Shown here: piece by piece, positions 42,555 through 51,624 of the stretch
How positions within the stretch are numbered: the stretch's first letter is position 1
Layout of the letters: every line of letters starts with the position of its first letter
DNA from: Aliivibrio wodanis
Lineage (GTDB): Bacteria > Pseudomonadota > Gammaproteobacteria > Enterobacterales > Vibrionaceae
Length of the DNA stretch: 64,000 bases
Assembly: GCA_000953695.1 (NCBI GenBank)
Contig: LN554846.1
Location: 2,604,001-2,668,000, forward strand
Direction: 5' to 3'
The notes under the pieces: model-generated
Databases searched by the model: none
What the model saw: the letters and a program-made list of their open reading frames with translations, nothing else
What the model was told of the DNA's origin: nothing
Made by a program: the position numbers and the translations under genes

Positions 42555-42709
42555 TTGCTTTTCAGATAAAAAGCCAAGCTGAATTAAGGTTCCACCTAAT
42601 TTTCGTCCTGTTTTTTCTGTGCTAAAAGCGCTTGCTCTATTTGCTCTTCAGTAACAATGTTTTCTTCGACTAATAGATCACCAAGTCTTTTTCTTAACTT
42701 AAGACGCAT
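42555..42709 (-). pseudogene. mshE: 5' end of mshE, out of frame with the rest
   Basis: From the ATG at 42709 the sequence reads MRLKLRKRLGDLLVEEN, then continues to QALLAQKK, followed by off-frame QDEN and a stop at 42598-42596 (37 codons). The first motif of the c-di-GMP-binding MshEN domain (R8-L9-G10 ... Q31) is intact. The second motif (KLGGTLIQLGFLSEKQ) follows in the frame of the large downstream ORF. ATG overlap with the mshN stop shows that this is the natural start. Confidence 0.85.
42611..42616 (-). other. Frameshift site in mshE (A6 homopolymer on coding strand)
   Basis: Six A on the coding strand (T6 on plus). Seven A would give QKKTGRKLGGTL and one continuous MshE. The break falls in the five-residue spacer between the two c-di-GMP-binding motifs. 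Confidence 0.85.
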
Positions 42710-43821
42710 TATTCATTTCCTTCCATTGTTGCTAAGAGTTTAATTCTATCTCGTACAAATGCTTGTGAAGAGCGAGACAATCCAGGGGTCATTAACGCTA
42801 TTTTATACGTTTTATATGCTTCTTGAGTTTGCGCTTTTCTTTCATACGCAATGGCTAAACCTAACCACCATCGACCATTTTCAGGAGCCTTAACAACTAA
42901 GGTTTGATAGCTTTCTTCTGCTAAATCAATAAATTTTAATTTTTGAGCCAATCCACCACGAGTCGCTAAGTAATCAATACTTGCCTCTACAGGAACATAT
43001 TCTAATACTGATAATGCAGCTTCTGACTGTTCTTCTTTTTGCAATAAACTGGCCAATGCTAAACGTAAGCTTACACTGTCATGATCTAATTTTATTCCTT
43101 GCTGTAAAACAGATGCAGCTTCTTTTGCGTTCCTTTTTCCATAAAGCAACGCCGCTAATTTTTTACGAGACTCTTCATCATTCGGCTGATATTTTAAAAC
43201 GGTATAAAACTCTTTAATCGCAGATTTAAAATCAGATCTATCTAATGATTTACTCGCAGCTTCTCTGCTTTTTTTTGCTAATTCAGAAGGCAATAATTCT
43301 ACTTCTTGAACATAAAACTCTTCTGAAGCATTTTCACGCACTGTATTTGGAATAACAGATGCTGATTTTAACGCTGGAACCCCTGTATTTACATTCACTA
43401 TTTGTTCTGGAGGTGAAGATGTAAGTTCCTGTTTTTTATGAACCGCTTTCTCCTGCGCTTTCACTACATCGATGACCCCTTGAGAAGGCTCAATATAAAT
43501 AGAGCTCACTTCTTGAATTGTATTTTTCGTGGTTGGAGAGGAAGCAAAAAGAGCTAAACTCGCATCACTTCCCTCTAAGCTATTTATTTCGTTAGAAGGA
43601 GTAGATGCTACATCTATATTTTCTTGAACCGACTCAAATGAATGATTTACACTTGCCCATCCAATCAAGCAAAGAGAACTCACAACGCCAATAGCAAAAA
43701 AGAAGGGCGCTTTATATCTGGACTCTATATCAGGAACATTGGCAGGAAGGAGTGTCTTTTTATCATCCTCATTCAATTTTTGCTTTGTAATATTTAATAA
43801 TGCTTTATTTGTCGCACTCAC
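42709..43821 (-). CDS. mshN: MSHA biogenesis TPR protein MshN
   Basis: Bitopic inner-membrane protein with a C-terminal TPR domain. The 370-residue protein starts MSATNKALLNITKQ (resembling the ExeB/PulB-like N terminus), has one membrane helix (about 41-59, FFFAIGVVSSLCLIGWA), a variable linker, and TPR repeats from about 180 to 360. The start is a GTG at 43821 overlapping the mshM stop as GTGA, with GGGTGGAG upstream. Its stop overlaps the mshE start. It likely works with the ATPase MshM. Confidence 0.91.
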   Translation of the reverse strand: MSATNKALLNITKQKLNEDDKKTLLPANVPDIESRYKAPFFFAIGVVSSLCLIGWASVNHSFESVQENIDVASTPSNEINSLEGSDASLALFASSPTTKNTIQEVSSIYIEPSQGVIDVVKAQEKAVHKKQELTSSPPEQIVNVNTGVPALKSASVIPNTVRENASEEFYVQEVELLPSELAKKSREAASKSLDRSDFKSAIKEFYTVLKYQPNDEESRKKLAALLYGKRNAKEAASVLQQGIKLDHDSVSLRLALASLLQKEEQSEAALSVLEYVPVEASIDYLATRGGLAQKLKFIDLAEESYQTLVVKAPENGRWWLGLAIAYERKAQTQEAYKTYKIALMTPGLSRSSQAFVRDRIKLLATMEGNE

Positions 43822-44666
43822 GATGATCTCCACCCCCAAAACTTGGGAAAATAATGTCTGGGCTTGGCAGTGTCTGCCGTATCTAAAATCGCATCAAATA
43901 TCGACTTAGGTGATACCTTATCCAATTGTTCAGAAAAGGAGATAAGTAATGATTTATGGCATATTTGATTAATTAAGCGCGGAACCCCACCACTTGCTTT
44001 CCAAATTGCCTTCATTTGAGACAGAGTAAATAAATCACTTTGACATCCAGACTCTAACATTCGATGTCTAATATAAGCTACAGTTTCACTGACGTTTAAA
44101 GGTCGTAAAGCAGCTGAAAATGTAATACGTTGGCGGAACTGTCGTAAATGGTATTGCGTTAAACGCTCATCCAACTCAGGTTGCCCAAATAGGACAATTT
44201 GTAATAATTTTTTATGATCGGTTTCTAAATTACCAAATAACCGTAACGTTTCTAAAGCTTCATCGCTTAACGCTTGAGCCTCATCAATAAATACAACCGC
44301 TGTTTTTTCTTCCGCTTGTAAATCTATCAGCTTTTCATGTATTCGATCTGTCAACGCAACATCATCACCGATTTGATCAAGCCATAGCTCTTTAGCTAAA
44401 GCTTGCCTCAATTCATGACCATTCATTACAGGGTTTGGTAAGTAGAGTAATTCAACATTACTTGGTAACTGGCTCATTAACATTCGACACACTAAGGTTT
44501 TACCAGTTCCAATTTCCCCTGTTACTTTAATAATCCCCTCTCCCATTGATATTGAAGACAACACCATTTGAATCGCTTCATAATGAGGTGGCAATCCATG
44601 AAAGAGAGAAGTATTAGGTGTTAAAGTAAAAGGTAACTGCTTTAAACCAAAGTGCTGTTCATACAT
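43818..44666 (-). CDS. mshM: MSHA biogenesis AAA ATPase MshM (ExeA-like)
   Basis: ExeA-family AAA ATPase. The 282-residue protein starts MYEQHFGLKQLPFTLTPNTSLF (family signature), has Walker A GEIGTGKT (50-57) and Walker B VVFIDEA (124-130), and ends without the peptidoglycan-binding domain found in ExeA. In the type II secretion relative ExeAB this ATPase helps place the secretin across peptidoglycan, so a similar role with the MshL secretin is inferred. The gene overlaps mshN (GTGA). Confidence 0.95.
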   Translation of the reverse strand: MYEQHFGLKQLPFTLTPNTSLFHGLPPHYEAIQMVLSSISMGEGIIKVTGEIGTGKTLVCRMLMSQLPSNVELLYLPNPVMNGHELRQALAKELWLDQIGDDVALTDRIHEKLIDLQAEEKTAVVFIDEAQALSDEALETLRLFGNLETDHKKLLQIVLFGQPELDERLTQYHLRQFRQRITFSAALRPLNVSETVAYIRHRMLESGCQSDLFTLSQMKAIWKASGGVPRLINQICHKSLLISFSEQLDKVSPKSIFDAILDTADTAKPRHYFPKFWGWRSS

Positions 44667-44677
44667 ATAACCAGTGA

Positions 44678-46330
44678 TTACTCATCAGGGAACCATTCTT
44701 GTAATAGATCACGTGAACGTTCTAACTCTTCTTGCCAAGTATCCACACCAACAACTGTTGGTTTTAACAGGATAACTAATTCAGTTTTCTGTGTCAGTTG
44801 ACTGATATTTCTAAATAAATACCCTAACGCTGGAATATCGCCAAGCAGTGGGACTTTTGAAACTTGATCCACTGTCTGTGATTTCATTAATCCACCAATA
44901 ACAACTACATCACCACTTTTAGCACGAATTACAGAATCAGACTCTCGAATAGAACTTTTTGCCAATGGCAATTTCAACACACCACCCGACTCACCTAAAT
45001 CAATCTCTTTAATCTCATTTTCAACATCTATGACAGATGGATGCACATGTAACATCACATTACCTTGGTCATCAATTTGTGGCGTTACATCTAATGATAT
45101 ACCAGAAAAGAATGGCGTTAATGTCACTTCAGGTGAGGCGTTCGAATTATCACCACTTCCTACAACACTTGAAACCTCTGTAACATAATATTCATCACGT
45201 CCAACTTTAATTACCGCTTTTTGGTTATTTGCAGCCGTCACTCTTGGACTAGAAAGTACATTAAGATCACCCTGCGTATCCATGAAACTTAGTACCGCAT
45301 TGAAATTACCATCTGATACCGTGATATTTGTTTGACCACCTAATAAAGTACCGATGGCATCCATTCCTGGTAATGCACTTATCCCATCCGCACCGGGTAT
45401 CGAACCCGGTGTTTGACCGAAGATAACATCAGTTCCACCTAAAGAAGCGGTTAAATTAGACCAGTTAATTCCTTGTTGATAACCATCACTAAGAGTTACT
45501 TCTAATAGTTTTGCTTCAAGAATAACTTGGCGTTGTAATCGTTTATGAGAGATAGTTAGAAATTGCTTTACTTTACGCAACTCATCTGGAGAAGCCGTAA
45601 TCGTCACTACACTTGCTTGTGGTGAAACAACAACACTTCGACCAGCACCATTACCAATCATAACTGATACTGCTTTCTCTAGCTCTTTCCAGAAGTCACT
45701 TTCACTAATAGTTTCTATTTCTGTACCACCAGTGGCTGAAGAGCTACTACTGCTGCTAGATGAAGAGTTACTTGAATCGTCACTACTACTTGATGAACCA
45801 CTTTCAGAGTTACTAATCGAACCTGTGGTGATAGTAGTTAAAGATCGACCTTTGCGGCTCAACTGTAAATAATCAACCGGAATGGTTTCTGTACGAATTG
45901 TTGCTGGGAAAACCTGTAATACCGAACCAACTTTAATAATTTCGTAACCATATAAATCTTCAACTGAAGACAACACTTCGTCTAACGTTACGTCATTAAC
46001 ATTCATTGTAATGCGCCCTGCAACCTTAGGATGCAAAACTACGCTATATTCAGTTCCTTTTACAAGACTAGTAAAAAAGGCTTTTGCATTTACATTATTT
46101 GCTTTTATTCTAAAACGCTTAAGCGGCTCTTCAATTTCAACCGTTGGTGCATTTAGATCTGGCATTAAATCGGCTTGTACCGAGGCTGGAAGTTCAGCTA
46201 ATAATTGTGCGCCATTCTCATTAATTGATTGGTTTAAAGCTTCTTTTATTTCAACAGGATCACGGTGCCCCATTGAGCATCCTGCTAACGATACAGCCAT
46301 AAATCCAATGATGACATTACGTACTTTCAT
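44678..46330 (-). CDS. mshL: MSHA outer-membrane secretin MshL
   Basis: Secretin through which the pilus passes the outer membrane. The 550-residue lipoprotein has the lipobox LAGC (C18), an N-terminal region with a secretin/TonB short N-terminal domain (about 70-130), a serine-rich linker (about 167-200, with ten consecutive serines), a further N domain, and the secretin core ending VPLLGDIPALGYLFRNISQLTQKTELVILLKPTVV. It begins 11 bases after mshK. Confidence 0.96.
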   Translation of the reverse strand: MKVRNVIIGFMAVSLAGCSMGHRDPVEIKEALNQSINENGAQLLAELPASVQADLMPDLNAPTVEIEEPLKRFRIKANNVNAKAFFTSLVKGTEYSVVLHPKVAGRITMNVNDVTLDEVLSSVEDLYGYEIIKVGSVLQVFPATIRTETIPVDYLQLSRKGRSLTTITTGSISNSESGSSSSSDDSSNSSSSSSSSSSATGGTEIETISESDFWKELEKAVSVMIGNGAGRSVVVSPQASVVTITASPDELRKVKQFLTISHKRLQRQVILEAKLLEVTLSDGYQQGINWSNLTASLGGTDVIFGQTPGSIPGADGISALPGMDAIGTLLGGQTNITVSDGNFNAVLSFMDTQGDLNVLSSPRVTAANNQKAVIKVGRDEYYVTEVSSVVGSGDNSNASPEVTLTPFFSGISLDVTPQIDDQGNVMLHVHPSVIDVENEIKEIDLGESGGVLKLPLAKSSIRESDSVIRAKSGDVVVIGGLMKSQTVDQVSKVPLLGDIPALGYLFRNISQLTQKTELVILLKPTVVGVDTWQEELERSRDLLQEWFPDE

Positions 46331-46341
46331 TAATGTAAACC

Positions 46342-46674
46342 TTAATTCTTAATATCTTGTAAAAATAGGGAAAGGTGCCACTGTTTTCCTGAACGACCAA
46401 TCAAAACACTTTCTTCGTTTATTGATAACAAAACATAGCCAGAAATCTTGTCACCTTTTATCATCGCTTGATTATCTAAAACGGCATTACACTCAGTACT
46501 ATCATTACAAGTAATTGCTTGTAATGATGGAAAATATTGACGCTTCTTGACTACTTTAGCTTTTACTGGTGAACTAGGTTGTAGCCAACTTAATGGTTTG
46601 GTTGGATCTTGCCCTATTTCTGAAGCCTCAACAGTACTAGATAATAATGCTAAAACTAAAAACATACGTTTCAT
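46342..46674 (-). CDS. mshK: MSHA biogenesis protein MshK
   Basis: Small periplasmic protein of 110 residues with a signal peptide (about 1-17) and the PilP/GspC-like segment IGQDPTKPLSW, which in related systems contacts the secretin. A cysteine pair follows (CNDSTEC). The ATG at 46674 directly follows the mshJ stop; a TTG four codons earlier would overlap mshJ. Named by its order before mshL. Confidence 0.88.
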   Translation of the reverse strand: MKRMFLVLALLSSTVEASEIGQDPTKPLSWLQPSSPVKAKVVKKRQYFPSLQAITCNDSTECNAVLDNQAMIKGDKISGYVLLSINEESVLIGRSGKQWHLSLFLQDIKN

Positions 46675-46675
46675 A

Positions 46676-47314
46676 CTAACCGCCAATAAACCCTTTACTT
46701 GAACCTAGTGTATACACCTCTATCGCCACTTCAGCTTTAGGGTATTTTTTCACTTCATAATGGAAATTTCGCCAATAGTATTTAACTGGTAACGCTTCTA
46801 AATTAGATAAGTACTCTTCTATATCAAAATAGTTACCAGACAATACTAATCGTACTGGATGGATATAATAGCCAGCCTTATTATTTTCATCCAATAAGCG
46901 CTCAGAAGGCAATGTATTCAATGAAATTAATGTTAATTTCGAGGATTGCTGCAACACACTCTCCAATAACTGTGCCATTTGACTCGGCGAAACTAAAGAA
47001 GCAACTCGCTCAGAGAGCAAACTAGCGAGATCTTGGCTTTCTAGAGTTAGCTCTTGGTATTGCTTATTAACTTCTATATTAGGATCTTTTTGTAATCTGA
47101 ACTGCGCTAGTTCAATCTGTTGTTTTAATGAAGCAATAGATCTAGTTACATGAGTAACTTCTCTTTCCGCTGTTTGATACTGAGCAATTTTTGGTTCAAT
47201 GACTACTGTTAATGAAATAAAAATAACCGCAACCCAACCGACTAGAGTGATTAATATTTTTTCTCTCTGAGAAAGCGCAGCAAACATATCTTTGGCTTTA
47301 TTCCAGTGTTCCAT
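46676..47314 (-). CDS. mshJ: MSHA biogenesis protein MshJ (PilO-like)
   Basis: Bitopic alignment-complex protein with PilO-like layout: a membrane helix (about 20-40, ILITLVGWVAVIFISLTVVI), a coiled coil (about 45-105) and a ferredoxin-like periplasmic domain. 212 residues. Its ATG overlaps the stop of mshI by one base (TAATG), indicating coupling. Confidence 0.9.
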   Translation of the reverse strand: MEHWNKAKDMFAALSQREKILITLVGWVAVIFISLTVVIEPKIAQYQTAEREVTHVTRSIASLKQQIELAQFRLQKDPNIEVNKQYQELTLESQDLASLLSERVASLVSPSQMAQLLESVLQQSSKLTLISLNTLPSERLLDENNKAGYYIHPVRLVLSGNYFDIEEYLSNLEALPVKYYWRNFHYEVKKYPKAEVAIEVYTLGSSKGFIGG

Positions 47315-48771
47315 TATTCTTCCCCTGACGCCTTAGTATTTAGAACAAATGAAACAATTCCTTTCTCATCCGTTTTTATCTCAAGTTGAGCAAAGGTACG
47401 GCCAATTAAGTGCACTTCATTTTCAAAACTATTTATCCAGTTAGGTATCACATCAGGGGTTCGAGCGTAGCCTATAAAATTAACGTTTTCACCTGACATA
47501 TAAATTTTAGACAAAGAGATATTACCCTGACCTAATTGCGTTAAACTACTCATTACGCCCGAGTAACCAATTTGCATTCCTTCATCAAAGTTATCAATCA
47601 CTTTCAATGAGGTTTTCTTCGACTCTATATCTTCTTTCAATCGTTGAATAGCAGCCATCTTAGCCGCAGAGGGCTTATGACTTTCTAGTTGTTGACTTAA
47701 ACTGGCTAGCGTTTGTTTTTGGCTACTCTCTGTTATAGAAAGTGTTTGTATTTCAGTACTTAAATTATAGTATTGCCAATGGTAATATCCAACTATCGCA
47801 GCAGTAATAGTCAGACCTACCACCCAACTAACTACTACATTTTGCAAAGTAAAATAATCAGTTTTAGGTTTTAATCTATCATTATAAAGATTTATGCTAG
47901 GTTGATTGAATAATCCAAGCCAACTTAAAATCTCACCAGAACGAAAAACTCTTGGTTCATCCACTAATAATGTGCTGACCTGTACTCCAAGACGATTTTG
48001 TAATTCTGATGCTAATAACACATCATCTTCATCATCACAGCGAAAATATAAGTGATTGATGTTTACACCATGCAACTGCGCACTTAAATAATCGAGAGAT
48101 CTCTGTATTTCTAGCGCTAAACTATCAAGTTGAAAACCGTCAGAGAGTCCACCAGTTAATGGAGCAACAATGCCCCGTAAAGAGCGGTTTAAATGTAGGC
48201 TCCCTTCGCTAAAAGCAAGTAACTTAAATTCAGCCAACTTGCTATGGTTCAATAGCATAAAGCTACTTTCGTCCGGTTTAGAATAACTCCAAACCAATTC
48301 ATCAGGTGTTACATTAACAACTTGGATTGAACATTCTTTTAATAATTCAACCACTGTTTGTATTGTAGATATTTGAGAGATATATACCTGTAGTTTACCG
48401 TTAACCGCTTCAACACCATCAGCAACAATATCTGTAACTCGATCAGAAATTAAATCTTTAACTAAGAACGGTAATGCTCCTAGTAGCTCTTCTTTCGGTA
48501 AGTTAGGGTTCTCTATTTGAAAGGATTGATAAAGATGAGAACCAAGTATCACGTTAGTATGACAATCTGAAATACCATTTTTTTGACAAGCTAAAATTAG
48601 AGCCTCTTTCCAAGAGTTTTGTTGCTCAATTGGAGTAAAGTGACTTTCTTTTAGCTCATCATGACCATCACTTTTTGTAATATAAATGCCACCTTGCAAT
48701 ATCACAATTGATGTCGTTGTTTTTACTGAACGGGCTAATGTCAGTTTTTTAAATGCATCCATCATATTCAT
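47314..48771 (-). CDS. mshI: MSHA biogenesis protein MshI (PilM/PilN-like fusion)
   Basis: Large protein (485 residues) that appears to combine a cytoplasmic PilM-like actin-fold portion (1-300) with a PilN-like membrane helix (about 315-332, VVSWVVGLTITAAIVGYYHW) and periplasmic domain. It would form the inner-membrane alignment subcomplex with MshJ. Several methionines are near the start (MNMM), so the exact start is uncertain by three codons. It lies 116 bases after mshH. Confidence 0.9.
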   Translation of the reverse strand: MNMMDAFKKLTLARSVKTTTSIVILQGGIYITKSDGHDELKESHFTPIEQQNSWKEALILACQKNGISDCHTNVILGSHLYQSFQIENPNLPKEELLGALPFLVKDLISDRVTDIVADGVEAVNGKLQVYISQISTIQTVVELLKECSIQVVNVTPDELVWSYSKPDESSFMLLNHSKLAEFKLLAFSEGSLHLNRSLRGIVAPLTGGLSDGFQLDSLALEIQRSLDYLSAQLHGVNINHLYFRCDDEDDVLLASELQNRLGVQVSTLLVDEPRVFRSGEILSWLGLFNQPSINLYNDRLKPKTDYFTLQNVVVSWVVGLTITAAIVGYYHWQYYNLSTEIQTLSITESSQKQTLASLSQQLESHKPSAAKMAAIQRLKEDIESKKTSLKVIDNFDEGMQIGYSGVMSSLTQLGQGNISLSKIYMSGENVNFIGYARTPDVIPNWINSFENEVHLIGRTFAQLEIKTDEKGIVSFVLNTKASGEE

Positions 48772-48887
48772 TTATTGCTCGATTCTCTTAACTTATATTC
48801 AATGTTCTAATTAGGTCGCATACATGATGAATAATCATACCGCATCCAACTACAGTTCGGTATGAAAATATCATGCTGTAAGAATAC

Positions 48888-50867
48888 TTAGCTTCCCCAA
48901 CGATTTTTTCTTTTCGGAATTGATATCTTTTCTTTATGACGAAATAGCGATGATTCTGCTTCAAAAAATCGCCCTTGAACACCTTTTACACCTAACTCTG
49001 TTAGTAACTTAAGCTCTTTTTTATTCTCAACACCAACAGCTAAAACTTGTACTTCAATAGTTTCACATGCTCCAAGCAAGCTACGTATGAATAATTGATT
49101 TTCATAGCGTTGATGAATGTCTTTAATTAAGCTTCGATGAAGTTTAATGTAATCAACATTTAGGTCTTTGATGTAATGTGTACTAACTATTGTTCTTCCA
49201 GCTTGCTCTACCACTAGCTTACAACCAAAACTTTTTAATAATTTTGCTATTGGCCTTACCGCATCTAAATACGTTACAACTTGCCCTTCAATTAATTCAA
49301 AACTTAAACGTTTGAGTTGCGCTCTAGGCGTTTGTAATAATCGGTTTTTTAACTGTCGTATGAATGCTGTACTTTGTAAGCTTTTCACTTGCAAGTGCAC
49401 AGAAAACATATGCTCTGAAAAGTCAGGATCTGCCAGTAAAGGAAAGACTTGCTTTAAAACTGCACTATCCAGTTTTATTTGATAACCCACTTGCTTAATG
49501 GCAGGTAAAAAACGAGAAGCTTTGATTTGTATGCCATTCTCATCTTTAATCCGAGAAAATAACTCCAAGTGTAGCGGAACTAACTCACTATTCTCAAATA
49601 TAAATGTCGGTTGCTTGTAAAGTAGTAACTGTTCTTGTTCAAAAATAGCATCAAACAAGCTCCTCCAACGCACGCTTCCTAAACTCTCAGTTAATTGTTG
49701 CTGTTTTTTAAATAAGGACCAACTATTATTATTTTGTAATAAAGCACTGCGATGAGCCATGTCTAACTCATCCATTAAACGACCTCGCCTCTCTCCGCTC
49801 ACATACATACTGACACCAATATGGCACCAATTATCAGCATCTAAACTCTTTGGTGGAGGGATTTTTTCTATTACTTTCAAACATTGAGATGCAAGTAGCT
49901 TCGCTTCTTTTAATGATTGCTGAGGAATTAACAACGCAAAATCTGATTGATAATAGCGAGAAAGAACACTATCACTATAACGCTGCATTATATTATTTAA
50001 CTGCTTTCCAATCTCAACAATTAGTTCATCACCAGTCGCTTTACCTTGCTCTTCTATAAGCTCTTCCCAACCATTAATTCTTAATAATAAAAGAACACCC
50101 TGATGTTGTGATTCTTGTAACATTGACTCTAATTTACTATCAAATAATACACGATTCGCAGAACCTGTCAGCTGGTCTAAAAATGTATGAGTCCGAATAA
50201 ATGTATCAAAGCGACTACGTTCTTTACGTGCATCCTTCAATTCTGTTATAACATTATCTAAAGCTAAGCTTGCCGTTGCTGGCCATTCATCTTCACTTCC
50301 TATTGCATAAGCATCAAGTTTTCCTGCAAGTAGCATTCGCCCTCGTTCTTCTAGCAACTCTGACCCGTGTAGCTGTTTTCTTAGCCATACAACCCCCCAC
50401 AAAAGAAACACTATAATCACTGCAATGGCTGCTGTAATTGAAAATAATGCACCTAAAGAATAAGTGAACGCACTATAGGGAGGGATAGATTTAAAGGTAA
50501 TGGCATAACCTTTATTCATTTGGAGTGGGAATGTTTTTTTATACAATAAGCTATCATCTGGCATAATAGCTAAGGTTTGAAAAGAATACACACTCCCTGT
50601 AGCTGAAGATAATTCCATACTAACTACACTACTGGCTTTTAACAGTTTTGGTAGCCATTTAGCCATTGACTCAGCCTCTTCAGGCGCAAGCAATTCTTCA
50701 TCAACAACACTAACAACGCCAAGTAAATAGTGCTCAAGATATTCATTACCAATTTGTTTAAATGATATGGTTCCACCAAGCATTAAAATAAAAATAGCAG
50801 CAGAAACCATAAGTGTTACAAATGAAATAAGACGATTACTTAAGCGTAAGCTCGGGGTTTTTCTCAT
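48888..50867 (-). CDS. mshH: Degenerate GGDEF/EAL membrane protein MshH (CsrD family)
   Basis: First gene of the MSHA cluster and a homologue of CsrD, which in E. coli promotes RNase E decay of CsrB/CsrC sRNAs without c-di-GMP turnover. The 659-residue protein has two membrane helices (about 13-33 and 130-158), a HAMP-like region, a GGDEF domain with the signature replaced by YQSDF, and an EAL domain where the EAL motif reads LHLELF, so both enzymes should be inactive. A 211-base interval separates it from ssb. Confidence 0.92.
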   Translation of the reverse strand: MRKTPSLRLSNRLISFVTLMVSAAIFILMLGGTISFKQIGNEYLEHYLLGVVSVVDEELLAPEEAESMAKWLPKLLKASSVVSMELSSATGSVYSFQTLAIMPDDSLLYKKTFPLQMNKGYAITFKSIPPYSAFTYSLGALFSITAAIAVIIVFLLWGVVWLRKQLHGSELLEERGRMLLAGKLDAYAIGSEDEWPATASLALDNVITELKDARKERSRFDTFIRTHTFLDQLTGSANRVLFDSKLESMLQESQHQGVLLLLRINGWEELIEEQGKATGDELIVEIGKQLNNIMQRYSDSVLSRYYQSDFALLIPQQSLKEAKLLASQCLKVIEKIPPPKSLDADNWCHIGVSMYVSGERRGRLMDELDMAHRSALLQNNNSWSLFKKQQQLTESLGSVRWRSLFDAIFEQEQLLLYKQPTFIFENSELVPLHLELFSRIKDENGIQIKASRFLPAIKQVGYQIKLDSAVLKQVFPLLADPDFSEHMFSVHLQVKSLQSTAFIRQLKNRLLQTPRAQLKRLSFELIEGQVVTYLDAVRPIAKLLKSFGCKLVVEQAGRTIVSTHYIKDLNVDYIKLHRSLIKDIHQRYENQLFIRSLLGACETIEVQVLAVGVENKKELKLLTELGVKGVQGRFFEAESSLFRHKEKISIPKRKNRWGS

Positions 50868-51003
50868 TAAACTCTTCTTCCTTGAAGAAAACCGATCGTA
50901 AATGATCGCATAATTTTCTATATAAATTTTAGAGCCACATCTAACTATGCAGTAAACATAACAAAATCTTTATTCATACTTCAATCTAGTGAATATACAC
51001 TGA

Positions 51004-51023
51004 GATTTATAGAACTATAAATC
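51004..51023. repeat. Perfect inverted repeat in the ssb-mshH interval
   Basis: GATTTATAG and CTATAAATC with a 2-base spacer form a 20-base palindrome, directly beside the ssb terminator. It is too tight to loop well as RNA, so if it acts it is more likely as DNA. Confidence 0.5.
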
Positions 51024-51024
51024 A

Positions 51025-51050
51025 TAAAAAAGCCTCGATAATTCGAGGCC
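51025..51050 (-). terminator. Intrinsic terminator of ssb
   Basis: GCCTCGA (51032-51038) and TCGAGGC (51043-51049) form a stem with a 4-base loop. On the minus strand it is followed by six T. It is 29 bases after the ssb stop. Confidence 0.85.
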
Positions 51051-51078
51051 TTTACTGTCATTATCTCGACATCAATAT

Positions 51079-51624
51079 TTAGAACGGAATATCGTCATCG
51101 AAGTCCATTGGTGGCTCATTATACTGAGGTTGAGTCGCCTGCGGTGCCTGTTGTTGCGGTGCTTGCTGCTGTTGTGGAGCAAAGTTATTTTGCTGAGCAG
51201 GTTGTTGAGCCGGCTGCTGAGGTTGTCCCCAATTACCTTGCTGCTGTTGACCACTAACAGGTGCGCCTTGACCGCGGCCACCAAGCATTTGCATTACGCC
51301 ATTAAAGCCTTGAACAACCACTTCCGTTGTAAAACGATCTTGACCATTCTGATCTTGCCACTTACGTGTTTGAAGTTGACCTTCAATATACACTTGAGAG
51401 CCTTTACGTAAATATTCACCAGCAACTTCCGCCAACTTGCCAAACAGAGACACACGGTGCCATTCTGTTTTTTCACGTTGTTCACCCGTTGCTTTATCAC
51501 GCCATGATTCTGACGTTGCGATTGTAATATTTGCTACCGCACCGCCACTTGGCATGTAACGGATTTCAGGATCTTGCCCTAAGTTACCAACAAGGATAAC
51601 TTTATTTACACCACGGCTGGCCAT
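51079..51624 (-). CDS. ssb: Single-stranded DNA-binding protein
   Basis: Protects single-stranded DNA in replication, repair and recombination. The 181-residue protein has the OB fold (1-110, [41 protein letters not shown]), a long glutamine/proline-rich linker (about 115-165) and the conserved acidic protein-interaction tail MDFDDDIPF. It lies divergent from galU across a 471-base interval. Only half of a LexA-like site is visible upstream. Confidence 0.97.
   Translation of the reverse strand: MASRGVNKVILVGNLGQDPEIRYMPSGGAVANITIATSESWRDKATGEQREKTEWHRVSLFGKLAEVAGEYLRKGSQVYIEGQLQTRKWQDQNGQDRFTTEVVVQGFNGVMQMLGGRGQGAPVSGQQQQGNWGQPQQPAQQPAQQNNFAPQQQQAPQQQAPQATQPQYNEPPMDFDDDIPF

Noticed and set aside
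42554-42556. ATG at 42554 as the natural start of mshE
   Set aside because: It falls inside a conserved c-di-GMP motif, has no good ribosome binding site, and the sequence upstream encodes the missing N terminus in another frame beginning with an ATG coupled to the mshN stop.
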